Positions 56,801 to 64,000 of a stretch of 64,000 nucleotides of DNA are shown in pieces. Under the pieces are notes generated by a model that was given only the letters and a program-made list of their open reading frames with translations, was not told the origin of the DNA and did not search any database. The DNA is from Beroe ovata. Its lineage: Eukaryota > Ctenophora > Nuda > Beroida > Beroidae. The stretch is from contig CAMPET010000226.1 of the NCBI GenBank assembly GCA_946803715.1, positions 23,426 through 87,425 of the forward strand, in the 5' to 3' direction. Numbering within the stretch: the stretch's first letter is position 1; each line of letters begins with the position of its first letter. A program made the translations under genes and the position numbers.

Positions 56801-58329
56801 CTAGGAGCATTGGGATGAGGTGACATGCGGTGGTGGACATATTTTTTTGATCATTGTTGCAACTATGCTGTACAGAATTGTGAGTAAGACAGTCGTAGCA
56901 TATGTTGTTAATGTATTACCTTCAAGAATGCCAAGGGTTTGCAATGGTGTAAGCCGGTGGATTGGTAATAAGCTTTATATGCGTTTGTGATGTTAAGGGT
57001 ATCTATGGGGAAGAGTGTGAAGGAAGAAATAGAGGTATTATAAGCTTGAACCTGTGTAGTCGATGCAAAGTCATCCCCAGGATTTTCTACGAGGAGTTCT
57101 TGGGCGATGAATACGGTTTGGACGTCACTCCAAGGAATTAAAGTGGTGGAGTGATTGTTATAGGTTGTTTTCCTTATTTCACCAGAGTGCTGAGTGAAGA
57201 AAGTGTTTTCACTGTTATCGCGTGTCAAGAGGCCGGTGGGGGTGCAAATGATATTGTAAGGTGATGCGCATGAGTGGATACTGTGTGAACAGTTAAGTGA
57301 ATGTTCGTCAATACACGATAGTTTCAGGAGGTGTTTGAACGTGGTACATACTGTGAGGTCATTGTGGCCAACACAATTATGATTGATAGGAATTATGTAA
57401 GAGGTGTTGTCCTCAGTGAAGAAATGTGATGGAAGGTCGAAGTAAAGGCATTGACCAGTCTGTATGTGTAGTCCTATTTGGTTAACTTCATAAAGGTGGA
57501 ATACGCTGTCATTTGATATTATTGGGAATTCCATGATAAGGTGTATGATGCCTTCGTTGACAAGTATGTCTATGATGGTGATGGTGGATAGACCGTAGAG
57601 ATAGGATGGATTTGATTGAAAGATGGATCCCTGGAATGATGGGTATTTGGTGACGATTGATCGTAACGTTTCGCAATTGACAATGACGTGTTGAAGTGTA
57701 GAGTGGAATTGGATCTGTGCGGCCATGTTGATAAACTTACTAAGTTGAGCTATCTATTTATCTACTAACATTCGGTTATTAAGAAATGCAATGTTACATT
57801 GTGTTGTTTCAAACGCCTTGCTTACCTGTATTTGCAGAATGTTAAGGATACCGATAGTTGAATCTGCAAATAGGTCAGTGGAGTGTTTCAAGGCGTTGAG
57901 GCGTTTTATTATAAGGTCCGTTTCCTCATCAGTTGCTTGGAGGTGCTTCCTGGTCGAGTGCAACTGTATTTCCGAAGTAGCAAGACCAACGCCCGACATC
58001 AGGCCTGCGCCAAGTATGGCGGCCATAATAAGCTGTCGCTTGTTTCTGTGGGGAGTGATGGGTGATGGTGCTTGTAGAGGTTTTTTCAACTCATGAATCA
58101 GTGTTGAAGACTGTTTTATGAAGAGATTGAGTTCCCTGCTCAAAATGTTGTGGTCACATGGTATGTCAGTGGTAAAGGGTGAAATTCTGTGCTTCAGAAT
58201 TATGTTAACTTAACTCATCGAAGGGGAGATAGCAATGTTACCCATTTTGGTTATCGCTAGGCCGTTTGTTAGCAGTGGCGTAGCTTCAGCAAGTGTAAGT
58301 GTGAGTAGGAGGCTTGCTAGTAATATCAT
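56801..58329 (-). pseudogene. Env-like gene of the LTR element, broken
   Basis: The reading frame opens at 58329 with a hydrophobic signal-peptide-like stretch (MILLASLLLTLTLAEA). It is interrupted by in-frame TAA at 58210-58212 and TAG at 57754-57756, and continues in the same frame to about 56908. After the first stop comes a dibasic RNKR site followed at once by a hydrophobic Gly/Ala-rich stretch, the arrangement of a furin-type cleavage site and fusion peptide. The following region carries about a dozen Cys and several N-glycosylation sequons. In the next frame (ending at TAG 56801-56803) is a hydrophobic anchor (TVLLTILYSIVATMI), so a frameshift lies near 56925. The three breaks mean no full-length product. 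Confidence 0.7.
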
Positions 58330-58594
58330 GAACTGGTTGTAGGGCTTTGCTCTGTACGTCGTCTTATGTCTCTCTGCCCGTATCTGAAGTAAATGTATTA
58401 AGTGATAACGTTATCGTCAGTCGGGATCTGCCATAATTGGCGCCTTGGCAGATTCCTGACAAAAGGAATTATGGTCAGTTGTCCTTGAATATGTCATGGT
58501 TGATTTGATGAGTGATAGTTTCTAGTGAACACTGAGCAGGGAACAATGTGTGACTGTGTGTATTGTGTAAGTGTGTAATACCTGAATGCACTTT

Positions 58595-59551
58595 TTATAG
58601 TACGTAATGCGATAAAAAGTCGTCAGATACAGACAGGAGTCCAACAATGTAATCTTTCAAATGAGTCAGCTTTGTTCTGGTGCGAGGACTCTTCCTTGGT
58701 GGTACGGCACCGAAAGTCATGTCAGAGTGGTTGTTGTTGCTGTTGGTAGAGGTATGATAAGGGTTAGGATTGCCACTCGAGGGTGCGTCTTGTTGAGGAA
58801 GAGGCGGTTCAATGTGAGAGCTATCATTGGGTAATGGTGAAGTATTGTCATACCCAGTTGGTTGAGAGGTGACGTCCCGTGTTGGCAGCGTTTGAGTGGG
58901 AGCCGGTGTGGTGAGGTTGCTCTGAATGATAGGAGCTTTGTGTGTCCTACGCAGCCTGACTGTCTGTGGAGGTTCATCCTCAGAATCAGAATCCGAAGAT
59001 GATTCGGATTGGAGGGAACTGTCCGCGGCAAGTGGAGGGGGATTTCCAGAATTCTGGGTATTCTTGTATTTTGCAGGTTCTTCTGGGTCTATGTGTGTAT
59101 ATTTTGTGGCTGTGAATTTCTTCATGATCTTGAAGTTCACGGTTTTCTGAGTGCCATCATTGAGTGCAATGTTACACAAGTATGGCGTGATGCATTTTGT
59201 GACTTCATAAGGCCCTAGCCATTTTGACTGATACTTGTGTTCGGTGACGTGTTTGAGTATGAGACAGTGATCATTGATTTGGAACGGAGTCATGTTGGCC
59301 GTTTTGTCATGATGGGTTTTAGCATATTTGTTCATTGCATGGATTGTTTGGCGTGTTTTCATCAAGACGTCATTGATCTTACGATGTAGTTGGTGAGCAG
59401 CAATGTTGTGATTGTGAGGTGCACTAGTGGATAGGGTGGCTGTGTTTAGTAGTATATGAGAGGGTTGGTTAAGTTCTCGACCATATACAAGTTTGTTAGC
59501 AGAGAACCCAGTTTTGTACTGCTTCGTGGAGTTGAGGGCAAATGTGACCAA
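58595..59551 (-). CDS. Integrase C-terminal part of the LTR element
   Basis: 318 residues. The start overlaps the end of the integrase core (TFALNSTKQYKTG, then PVYGREL-like VYGRELNQP). A GPY/F module follows (KWLGPYEVTK...PYLCNIAL), and the rest is a Ser/Pro/Asn-rich tail ending near DYIVGLLSVSDDFL. No chromodomain was seen. The ORF is intact but depends on pol sequence upstream that is frameshifted near 59690. Confidence 0.75.
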   Translation of the reverse strand: MVTFALNSTKQYKTGFSANKLVYGRELNQPSHILLNTATLSTSAPHNHNIAAHQLHRKINDVLMKTRQTIHAMNKYAKTHHDKTANMTPFQINDHCLILKHVTEHKYQSKWLGPYEVTKCITPYLCNIALNDGTQKTVNFKIMKKFTATKYTHIDPEEPAKYKNTQNSGNPPPLAADSSLQSESSSDSDSEDEPPQTVRLRRTHKAPIIQSNLTTPAPTQTLPTRDVTSQPTGYDNTSPLPNDSSHIEPPLPQQDAPSSGNPNPYHTSTNSNNNHSDMTFGAVPPRKSPRTRTKLTHLKDYIVGLLSVSDDFLSHYVL

Positions 59552-60110
59552 GTTAATGTATTTGTCCCATTGGTTACATCTTTCAGGGTTGAGAGCACTT
59601 TGAAAGACTGTTTTGAGCTTTTTGTTGTACGATTCGACTTTACCCTGTGTGGTTGGGGAATAGGGCTGGCCCTTTTCATCTGAATGTCAAAGTATGTTAA
59701 AAAGTTTACTTGTGAATGATGGTCCGAGATCATGGTGGCAGTTTTTAGGGAAACCAAACAGTGTGACCCATTTGTTAAGCACGTTTTGAATCGTTTCAGC
59801 CGTAGTCATAGATTTACATGGGTTAGCTTCTACATATCCTGTGAAAAAATGTACTAAGGTAAGGATATACTTATTGCCTGCCTCTGTTTCCGGAAGAGGG
59901 CCGATGTGATTGAGGCCGTCATTGAGATCCTGGTAAATGTTAATGGGGTTCAGGGGTAATTTCTGGTAGGCTTTGGGCTGCTTGACTCTAGCGCAGGTGT
60001 TACACCCTTCGACAAATAGCTTGGTTTCGGCTTTCATGTTATAAAAGTAAAAGTGCTGACGAATCTTATCAAGTGTGATATCGATTCCAAAGTGGGGTGA
60101 TTCTAGGGAA
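59552..60110 (-). pseudogene. Integrase zinc-binding and core region, frameshifted
   Basis: An HHCC zinc module is visible across 60110-59960 (QHFYFYN, then CNTCARVKQ). The core follows with GPLPETEAGNKYI, where the position of the first catalytic Asp (usually D-x-x-G-P-L-P) reads Asn-His. HHDLGPSFTS carries the second Asp, and GKVES in another frame carries the Glu. Frames change near 60130 and 59690. The enzyme would be inactive even without the frameshifts. Confidence 0.75.
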
Positions 60111-60166
60111 ATGTGGCACTGCTTAATATGTTTCTATGAGGGATGAGGGTATGACGGTGAGGTTTT

Positions 60167-61075
60167 TCATACCATTTTTGTCATCCCAGGATCTACTGAG
60201 TGCGTCATTAATGATGGATAGCTTCTCAAATTGTTTGAAATAGAAAAGGAGTTCTGGAGGTGTATCAACGACTTGTTAGTGTCAGGTAACTTATTGTCAG
60301 AGACCCATTTTCTAACCGTCGATAAAATAGGGTCTTTCTTCTGTGCTGTGATGATGTCACCGATTGTTAGGAACTGTGTCTTGGTATCAGATGTTGTTAT
60401 CGCACAAACCGTGCTAGTCAAACCGGTTTCAGTGTCGGTCTCATGTGACTTCACATTGGTAGTAGCGTGGTCCTCTGTAGTATACAATGAAGCTTCAATC
60501 GTCTGGGTCTGTACAGAGACACCATTTAGGCATTGTCGGGAAAAGTAATCAGGTACGATGTGTTTAGATCCCTCAACGTGGATGATATTGGAATCAAATT
60601 CACTCAGGTAGTTAATTTGTCGCATTTGTACAGAGCTACCTTTGTTGAAAAGAGTTTCCCATGCTAGCAAAGGTTTACAGTCAGTGTGGACGTGGAATGA
60701 TTTACCGAGGAGGTGTCTGCGAAAGTGTTTGATGATGTGATACATGCCGATGAACTCTTTTCCAGTACTACCCAGCTCGCGTTTTAGTTTTGGCATTGTT
60801 TTAGACCAGTATGATATTAAGACGCGTATGCCATATTGCATTTGTTCTAACATTCCTCCCCAACCTTGTGAACATGAGTCGACTGAAACAATGAAATGAT
60901 TGTTAGGGTTGTCATCGAATAAAGGATGGTGGAGTAAAGTATTACTCAGTAGCGATTGAATGACGGTGTCATATGCAATTTGACATTCATTGGTCCACGT
61001 CCATTTTTTGTTCTTGTCCAGCAATTCGTAAATAGGTTTCATTATAGGGGCAAAATTTCTACAATGATTGCGCAC
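60167..61075 (-). CDS. RNase H region of pol
   Basis: About 302 residues in the same frame as the RT ORF but separated from it by an in-frame TGA at 61091-61093. The RNase H signature is complete: FIVSVDSCSQGWGG (first Asp), KEFIGMYHIIKHF (Glu) and FHVHTDCKPL (second Asp). The N-terminal part is the RT connection (WTWTNECQIAY). The frame stops at 60167 ahead of the integrase zinc module. Confidence 0.8.
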   Translation of the reverse strand: MRNHCRNFAPIMKPIYELLDKNKKWTWTNECQIAYDTVIQSLLSNTLLHHPLFDDNPNNHFIVSVDSCSQGWGGMLEQMQYGIRVLISYWSKTMPKLKRELGSTGKEFIGMYHIIKHFRRHLLGKSFHVHTDCKPLLAWETLFNKGSSVQMRQINYLSEFDSNIIHVEGSKHIVPDYFSRQCLNGVSVQTQTIEASLYTTEDHATTNVKSHETDTETGLTSTVCAITTSDTKTQFLTIGDIITAQKKDPILSTVRKWVSDNKLPDTNKSLIHLQNSFSISNNLRSYPSLMTHSVDPGMTKMV

Positions 61076-61090
61076 ATAATTTATGAATCC

Positions 61091-62836
61091 TCAGAATTTC
61101 TGGGTAGATTTAAGATTCGTAGGCGGACTAAGCTTCCTAATGGCATCAACTCTTGAGTCACTTATGGAAACTCCTTCGGCTGATAGATTATACCCAATGA
61201 ATTCGCAGCTTGGCTTGCAAAGTGTTGCTTTTTTAATATTTACTTTTAGCCCGTTAGATTGCAGTGTATGGAGGACGGAATTAAGTTTTTTCATGTGAGA
61301 TTCAAAGTCTTTTGAGCAAATGAGGATGTCATCTATGTGAGCAAATATTTGTGTGAATGGTATTTTTCCGAAAAGTTTGTCAATTACTCGGCAGAATTTA
61401 CTGCCACTGTTTTTAGCTCTTTGAGGCAATGTTTTGAACATGTATTGCTGATTATTAAACATGAAAGCTGTCAAAGGTCGTGATGGTTCATGTAATGAAA
61501 TATTATGGTAACCGCTAGTGATATCGAAGGAAGAGAAGTATCTGGATCCTTCTAACTGGCTGAAGATGTTATCGGCATTGGGTACAGAATACGAGTCCTT
61601 TACTGTGCAGGAATTGAGGTACCTGAGGTCAACACAGGCTCGGTATTGGGGGTTATCAGGTGTGCTACCTTTCTTAGCAATGCGAATGAGAGGGCTGTTC
61701 CATTCTGAATACTCGCAGTGTTCAGCTATATTATTATCAACCATTTCGTCAATGAGTTTCTGGACAATAGGTTTCTGGTGGTGAGGAATCTTGCGTTTGG
61801 GTATGAATTTAGGTTGTGAGCATGGAGTAAGATGGATGGACGTTTCAATGTTGGGCATATCAACAGAGCCTACATCGTATCTGTGTGAGGACATGACTGA
61901 TGAGTATCTGTTGAAAATGTTTTTAACGACTGTTTTATGAAGTGTAGTAAGGTGGCTATTGGAGTCTATTCCTAGCTGTGATATTATGTCGTTATCATCT
62001 GATGGTGGGGATTTCGGACATTGTAGAGTGGACTTAGCAGAGTGGTGAGTGCCGTTAACAGAATTGGTTGAGTGGGCGTCTACAACATGTAGCTGTCCTA
62101 ATTTACATGATTTGTGGATGGTGACAGGCTCAACGGAGATGTTGGTGATTTGTAGTTTTATGCAACCATTATCCGCGTGGTTGATGGAACGTGCAATCAA
62201 TAAATTATCATTCAATTTGAATTTATTGGATGGGTCAAAGATGCCTTCGAAGTTATGATAGCGTAGAATATTACGATGACTTCTATCCTTGGGGATGACT
62301 TGGGCCTCCGTGAAGTAAATTTTATTGGGTTCAAAAGTGGTGCTTTTGACTAGGCGAATATGATTGACAAAGTTAACCGGTGAGGGTGCGAAAATGAAGT
62401 TGGCTGATCCATACTTGCTAACGAGAAGTTTACGGGAGAAATCGACCAGGAGTTGTTTCGAAAAGAGCAAGTCTGTGCCCAAAAGGGAATCACATGACAA
62501 GTTGTCACATACGTAGAAGTTTCGATGGGCTTCATGTCCTGCAATGCTAAGATATATTTGACCTGTGATGGGAAGGTTGTGGTTGGACAGAGACTTGGCT
62601 GAAATGTTAGGTGGGAGACAGAGGTGAGTGAGTTTATGAGCTTGAATCCAGTTTGAACTGACTAGTGTGATATTGGACCCACTATCTACAAAATATTGCA
62701 AATTGTGGCCGTCCAGTTGTCCATTGACTAGAATGTGAGGTGATCTAGTGGTAGTTCCTTGGGTTGTGAAACGTGGCCTTCCTTGTAATTGCCAATTGGG
62801 GGTCCCGAAAAAACTGATTTCTATTGAAAGTATTAT
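61091..62836 (-). CDS. Protease and reverse transcriptase region of pol
   Basis: The frame is open from within the gag end (about 62851) to a TGA at 61091-61093. An aspartic protease motif FVDSGSNITLV lies at the start. RT follows with ACVDLRYLN, SSFDITSGYHNI (first catalytic Asp) and the active-site box AHIDDILI, where the usual Tyr of YxDD is His. Relative to gag the frame is -1, overlapping it by about 15 nt, so a frameshift or a separate start would be needed; no canonical slippery heptamer is evident. Confidence 0.85.
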   Translation of the reverse strand: MILSIEISFFGTPNWQLQGRPRFTTQGTTTRSPHILVNGQLDGHNLQYFVDSGSNITLVSSNWIQAHKLTHLCLPPNISAKSLSNHNLPITGQIYLSIAGHEAHRNFYVCDNLSCDSLLGTDLLFSKQLLVDFSRKLLVSKYGSANFIFAPSPVNFVNHIRLVKSTTFEPNKIYFTEAQVIPKDRSHRNILRYHNFEGIFDPSNKFKLNDNLLIARSINHADNGCIKLQITNISVEPVTIHKSCKLGQLHVVDAHSTNSVNGTHHSAKSTLQCPKSPPSDDNDIISQLGIDSNSHLTTLHKTVVKNIFNRYSSVMSSHRYDVGSVDMPNIETSIHLTPCSQPKFIPKRKIPHHQKPIVQKLIDEMVDNNIAEHCEYSEWNSPLIRIAKKGSTPDNPQYRACVDLRYLNSCTVKDSYSVPNADNIFSQLEGSRYFSSFDITSGYHNISLHEPSRPLTAFMFNNQQYMFKTLPQRAKNSGSKFCRVIDKLFGKIPFTQIFAHIDDILICSKDFESHMKKLNSVLHTLQSNGLKVNIKKATLCKPSCEFIGYNLSAEGVSISDSRVDAIRKLSPPTNLKSTQKF

Positions 62837-63747
62837 GTTGGCTGTTGTGGGTTATATTGACAGCGGTTTGAATGTGTGTTCGGTCTGTAGTGTGGCGGAC
62901 GGTTGTCATGTCGTCCTAATGATGGCTGTGGGTGGTATGAGTTGTCAGGGCAGTCGTATGAAAGGTGGGATGTTGAGCCGCAAGACCAGCAGCTTCGTCT
63001 GTGTGGGTTGTGTCTATTGCTGGTCATGTTTCTGTCGTGCTGATGGGTTGTTAATGCAGATGAGGGGTTAGGTGGGTTTTGAGGTTGATGAGATCCGGAT
63101 GCTGCAAAGATGACAGGTGTTTCGTTAGGAGTGGGCTGTTTCACTAGTGTAAAGGCGTTTCCGAGAACTTTCGCCTTTTGTACAATTTCCCTGAAGGAGT
63201 TAACGATCCCACATTCGTATAACTTGAGTTTCAGGTCCGGATAAGCTATTCCTGAAATGAATGCATTGAAGCCGAGGGTATTATTGATGCAACTGTTGTC
63301 AGAACATTGGTTCATCAATAATTGGATACGGTTAGCATAATCTTTGATAGATTCTGACTCGAGTTGTTTGATGCACAAAAGTTTTTGTTGCATTTCGTTT
63401 TTCGATGGTAACGCCTCTTGACAATAAAGTTTTATGTAGTAGTCAGGGCTATGTGCTTCGGATGCTGGGATGATTACATTGTGTAGTGTTGAGTATATTC
63501 CGTCGTCGGTGATAGAAGACAAAAATTGTGTGTAGTGTGTTGGAGAGGGGCACATGAGTGCCCAGTCCAAAAAACGTAGAGTGAATTGGTAGAAGTTTCC
63601 ATCCTTTTTGTATTTGGGTGGTTTGAATGATGTTACCTGTTTTTCAATGTTGAGGTCCACAAGCTCATCATGATCCATATCAGCTGGTGTGGTATCTGTG
63701 TCAGATGCAATTGGGATGTCCGCTGTCGTCTCCGCAGTTCGCGCCAT
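62833..63747 (-). CDS. Gag of the LTR element
   Basis: 304 residues with an intact frame. The capsid-like helical part spans about 45-200 (NFYQFTLRFLDWALMC, YCQEALPSKNEMQQKL). Near the C-terminus is one CCHC knuckle, C-x2-C-x4-H-x4-C (CWSCGSTSHLSYDC), followed by a His/Pro/Asn-rich tail. The first ATG (63745-63747) lies exactly at the inner border of the 5' LTR and overlaps the probable primer-binding site, so translation may really start at the next Met (residue 24). Confidence 0.85.
   Translation of the reverse strand: MARTAETTADIPIASDTDTTPADMDHDELVDLNIEKQVTSFKPPKYKKDGNFYQFTLRFLDWALMCPSPTHYTQFLSSITDDGIYSTLHNVIIPASEAHSPDYYIKLYCQEALPSKNEMQQKLLCIKQLESESIKDYANRIQLLMNQCSDNSCINNTLGFNAFISGIAYPDLKLKLYECGIVNSFREIVQKAKVLGNAFTLVKQPTPNETPVIFAASGSHQPQNPPNPSSALTTHQHDRNMTSNRHNPHRRSCWSCGSTSHLSYDCPDNSYHPQPSLGRHDNRPPHYRPNTHSNRCQYNPQQPT
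63729..63746 (-). promoter_or_regulatory. Probable tRNA primer-binding site
   Basis: One base inside the LTR border the minus strand reads TGGCGCGAACTGCGGAGA. The TGG start complements a tRNA CCA end, as expected for a gypsy-type PBS. The priming tRNA cannot be named from sequence alone. Confidence 0.5.
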
Positions 63748-64000
63748 TGTTGATTGTCGTTGTTGGGGGCAATAAAGACACGGGTGTGGTTGTAATCGTA
63801 GTGATAATAATCGGAACCAAACTTGGATGGGTTGGATTACGCTAGCCTGAACTGACTACCTAGGGTAGGGATCGGAGATATGGGGGGTTGTAACCACGTG
63901 ACTATCGGACCATCGGTATCACACGGGCATGTAGAGGCATAAAGTGCCATCGCTCGGTGATGAGAAGTCTTCCTGGATTGACTATCTAGAGTAGAATCGG
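63748..64000 (-). repeat. 5' LTR, partial
   Basis: Matches 54899-55110 of the 3' LTR with substitutions and indels. At its outer end (63970-64000) it repeats, diverged, the segment at 63845-63873 (gactacctagggtagggatcgg type), suggesting an internal tandem duplication. The outer border lies beyond the window, so no target-site duplication can be checked. Confidence 0.75.

Larger units (their letters stand above)
54899..64000 (-). mobile_element. Gypsy-type LTR element with env-like gene, decayed; runs past the window
   Basis: On the minus strand the order is 5' LTR (63748 to beyond 64000), gag, protease-RT, RNase H, integrase, env-like region, a further ORF, a polypurine tract and the 3' LTR (54899-55315). 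The internal region is 8432 bp. The shared LTR portions differ by roughly a tenth plus indels, and the ORFs carry several stops and frameshifts, so the insertion is old and not autonomous. The env-like gene makes it resemble errantivirus-type elements. Confidence 0.9.

Overview
This window is nuclear DNA of a multicellular animal. Genes are split into many short exons with GT-AG introns, often 60-300 bp, and two single-pass or multi-pass metazoan membrane protein families are present. The rest is simple-sequence arrays, foldback repeats and retrotransposons. It suggests a compact invertebrate genome, possibly a sponge or cnidarian, but nothing here fixes the species. The scaffold is a draft with two N-runs (20701-21569, 46359-46811). 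It also has eight single-N contig junctions (1237, 6834, 7178, 30619, 31461, 35611, 40767, 45287). At five of them the next contig re-enters sequence already given, so several apparent duplications look like uncollapsed haplotypes or repeat copies rather than real tandem copies.

Layout, left half. 1590-2937 (+) holds the C-terminal exons of a dolichyldiphosphatase (DOLPP1-like). Converging on it is a minus-strand gene for an unrecognised coiled-coil protein (3678-11820), present twice because of the assembly overlap. 12762-15821 (-) is a two-exon sirtuin with a SIRT2/3-type catalytic domain and a tail of about 650 low-complexity residues. Divergent from it, 17155-25595 (+) is a 23-exon LDL-receptor-type gene: signal peptide, at least nine LDLa modules, two EGFs, a beta-propeller, a third EGF, a membrane helix and a short tail. 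Converging on that, 27146-31742 (-) is a 12-exon SLC7-type amino-acid transporter of 519 residues whose exon phases all close.

Right half (about 32-64 kb). No host gene was recognised here. It holds a frameshifted non-LTR reverse-transcriptase relic, a CpG-rich foldback block seen in two contig versions, and an intact 1226-residue non-LTR retrotransposon ORF with two N-terminal zinc fingers. Further on are an inactivated Ulp1-type protease relic, a truncated Ty3/gypsy RT, a large inverted repeat, and a nearly complete but broken gypsy-type element (54899 to beyond 64000) with gag, pol, an env-like gene and LTRs.

A theme through the left half is the palindrome GTTACCATGGTAAC and its variants (GTTGCCATGGCAAC, CCATAGCAAC). 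It is scattered in introns and builds several minisatellites. In the LDL-receptor gene it has entered coding exons. It matches the RFX X-box consensus.
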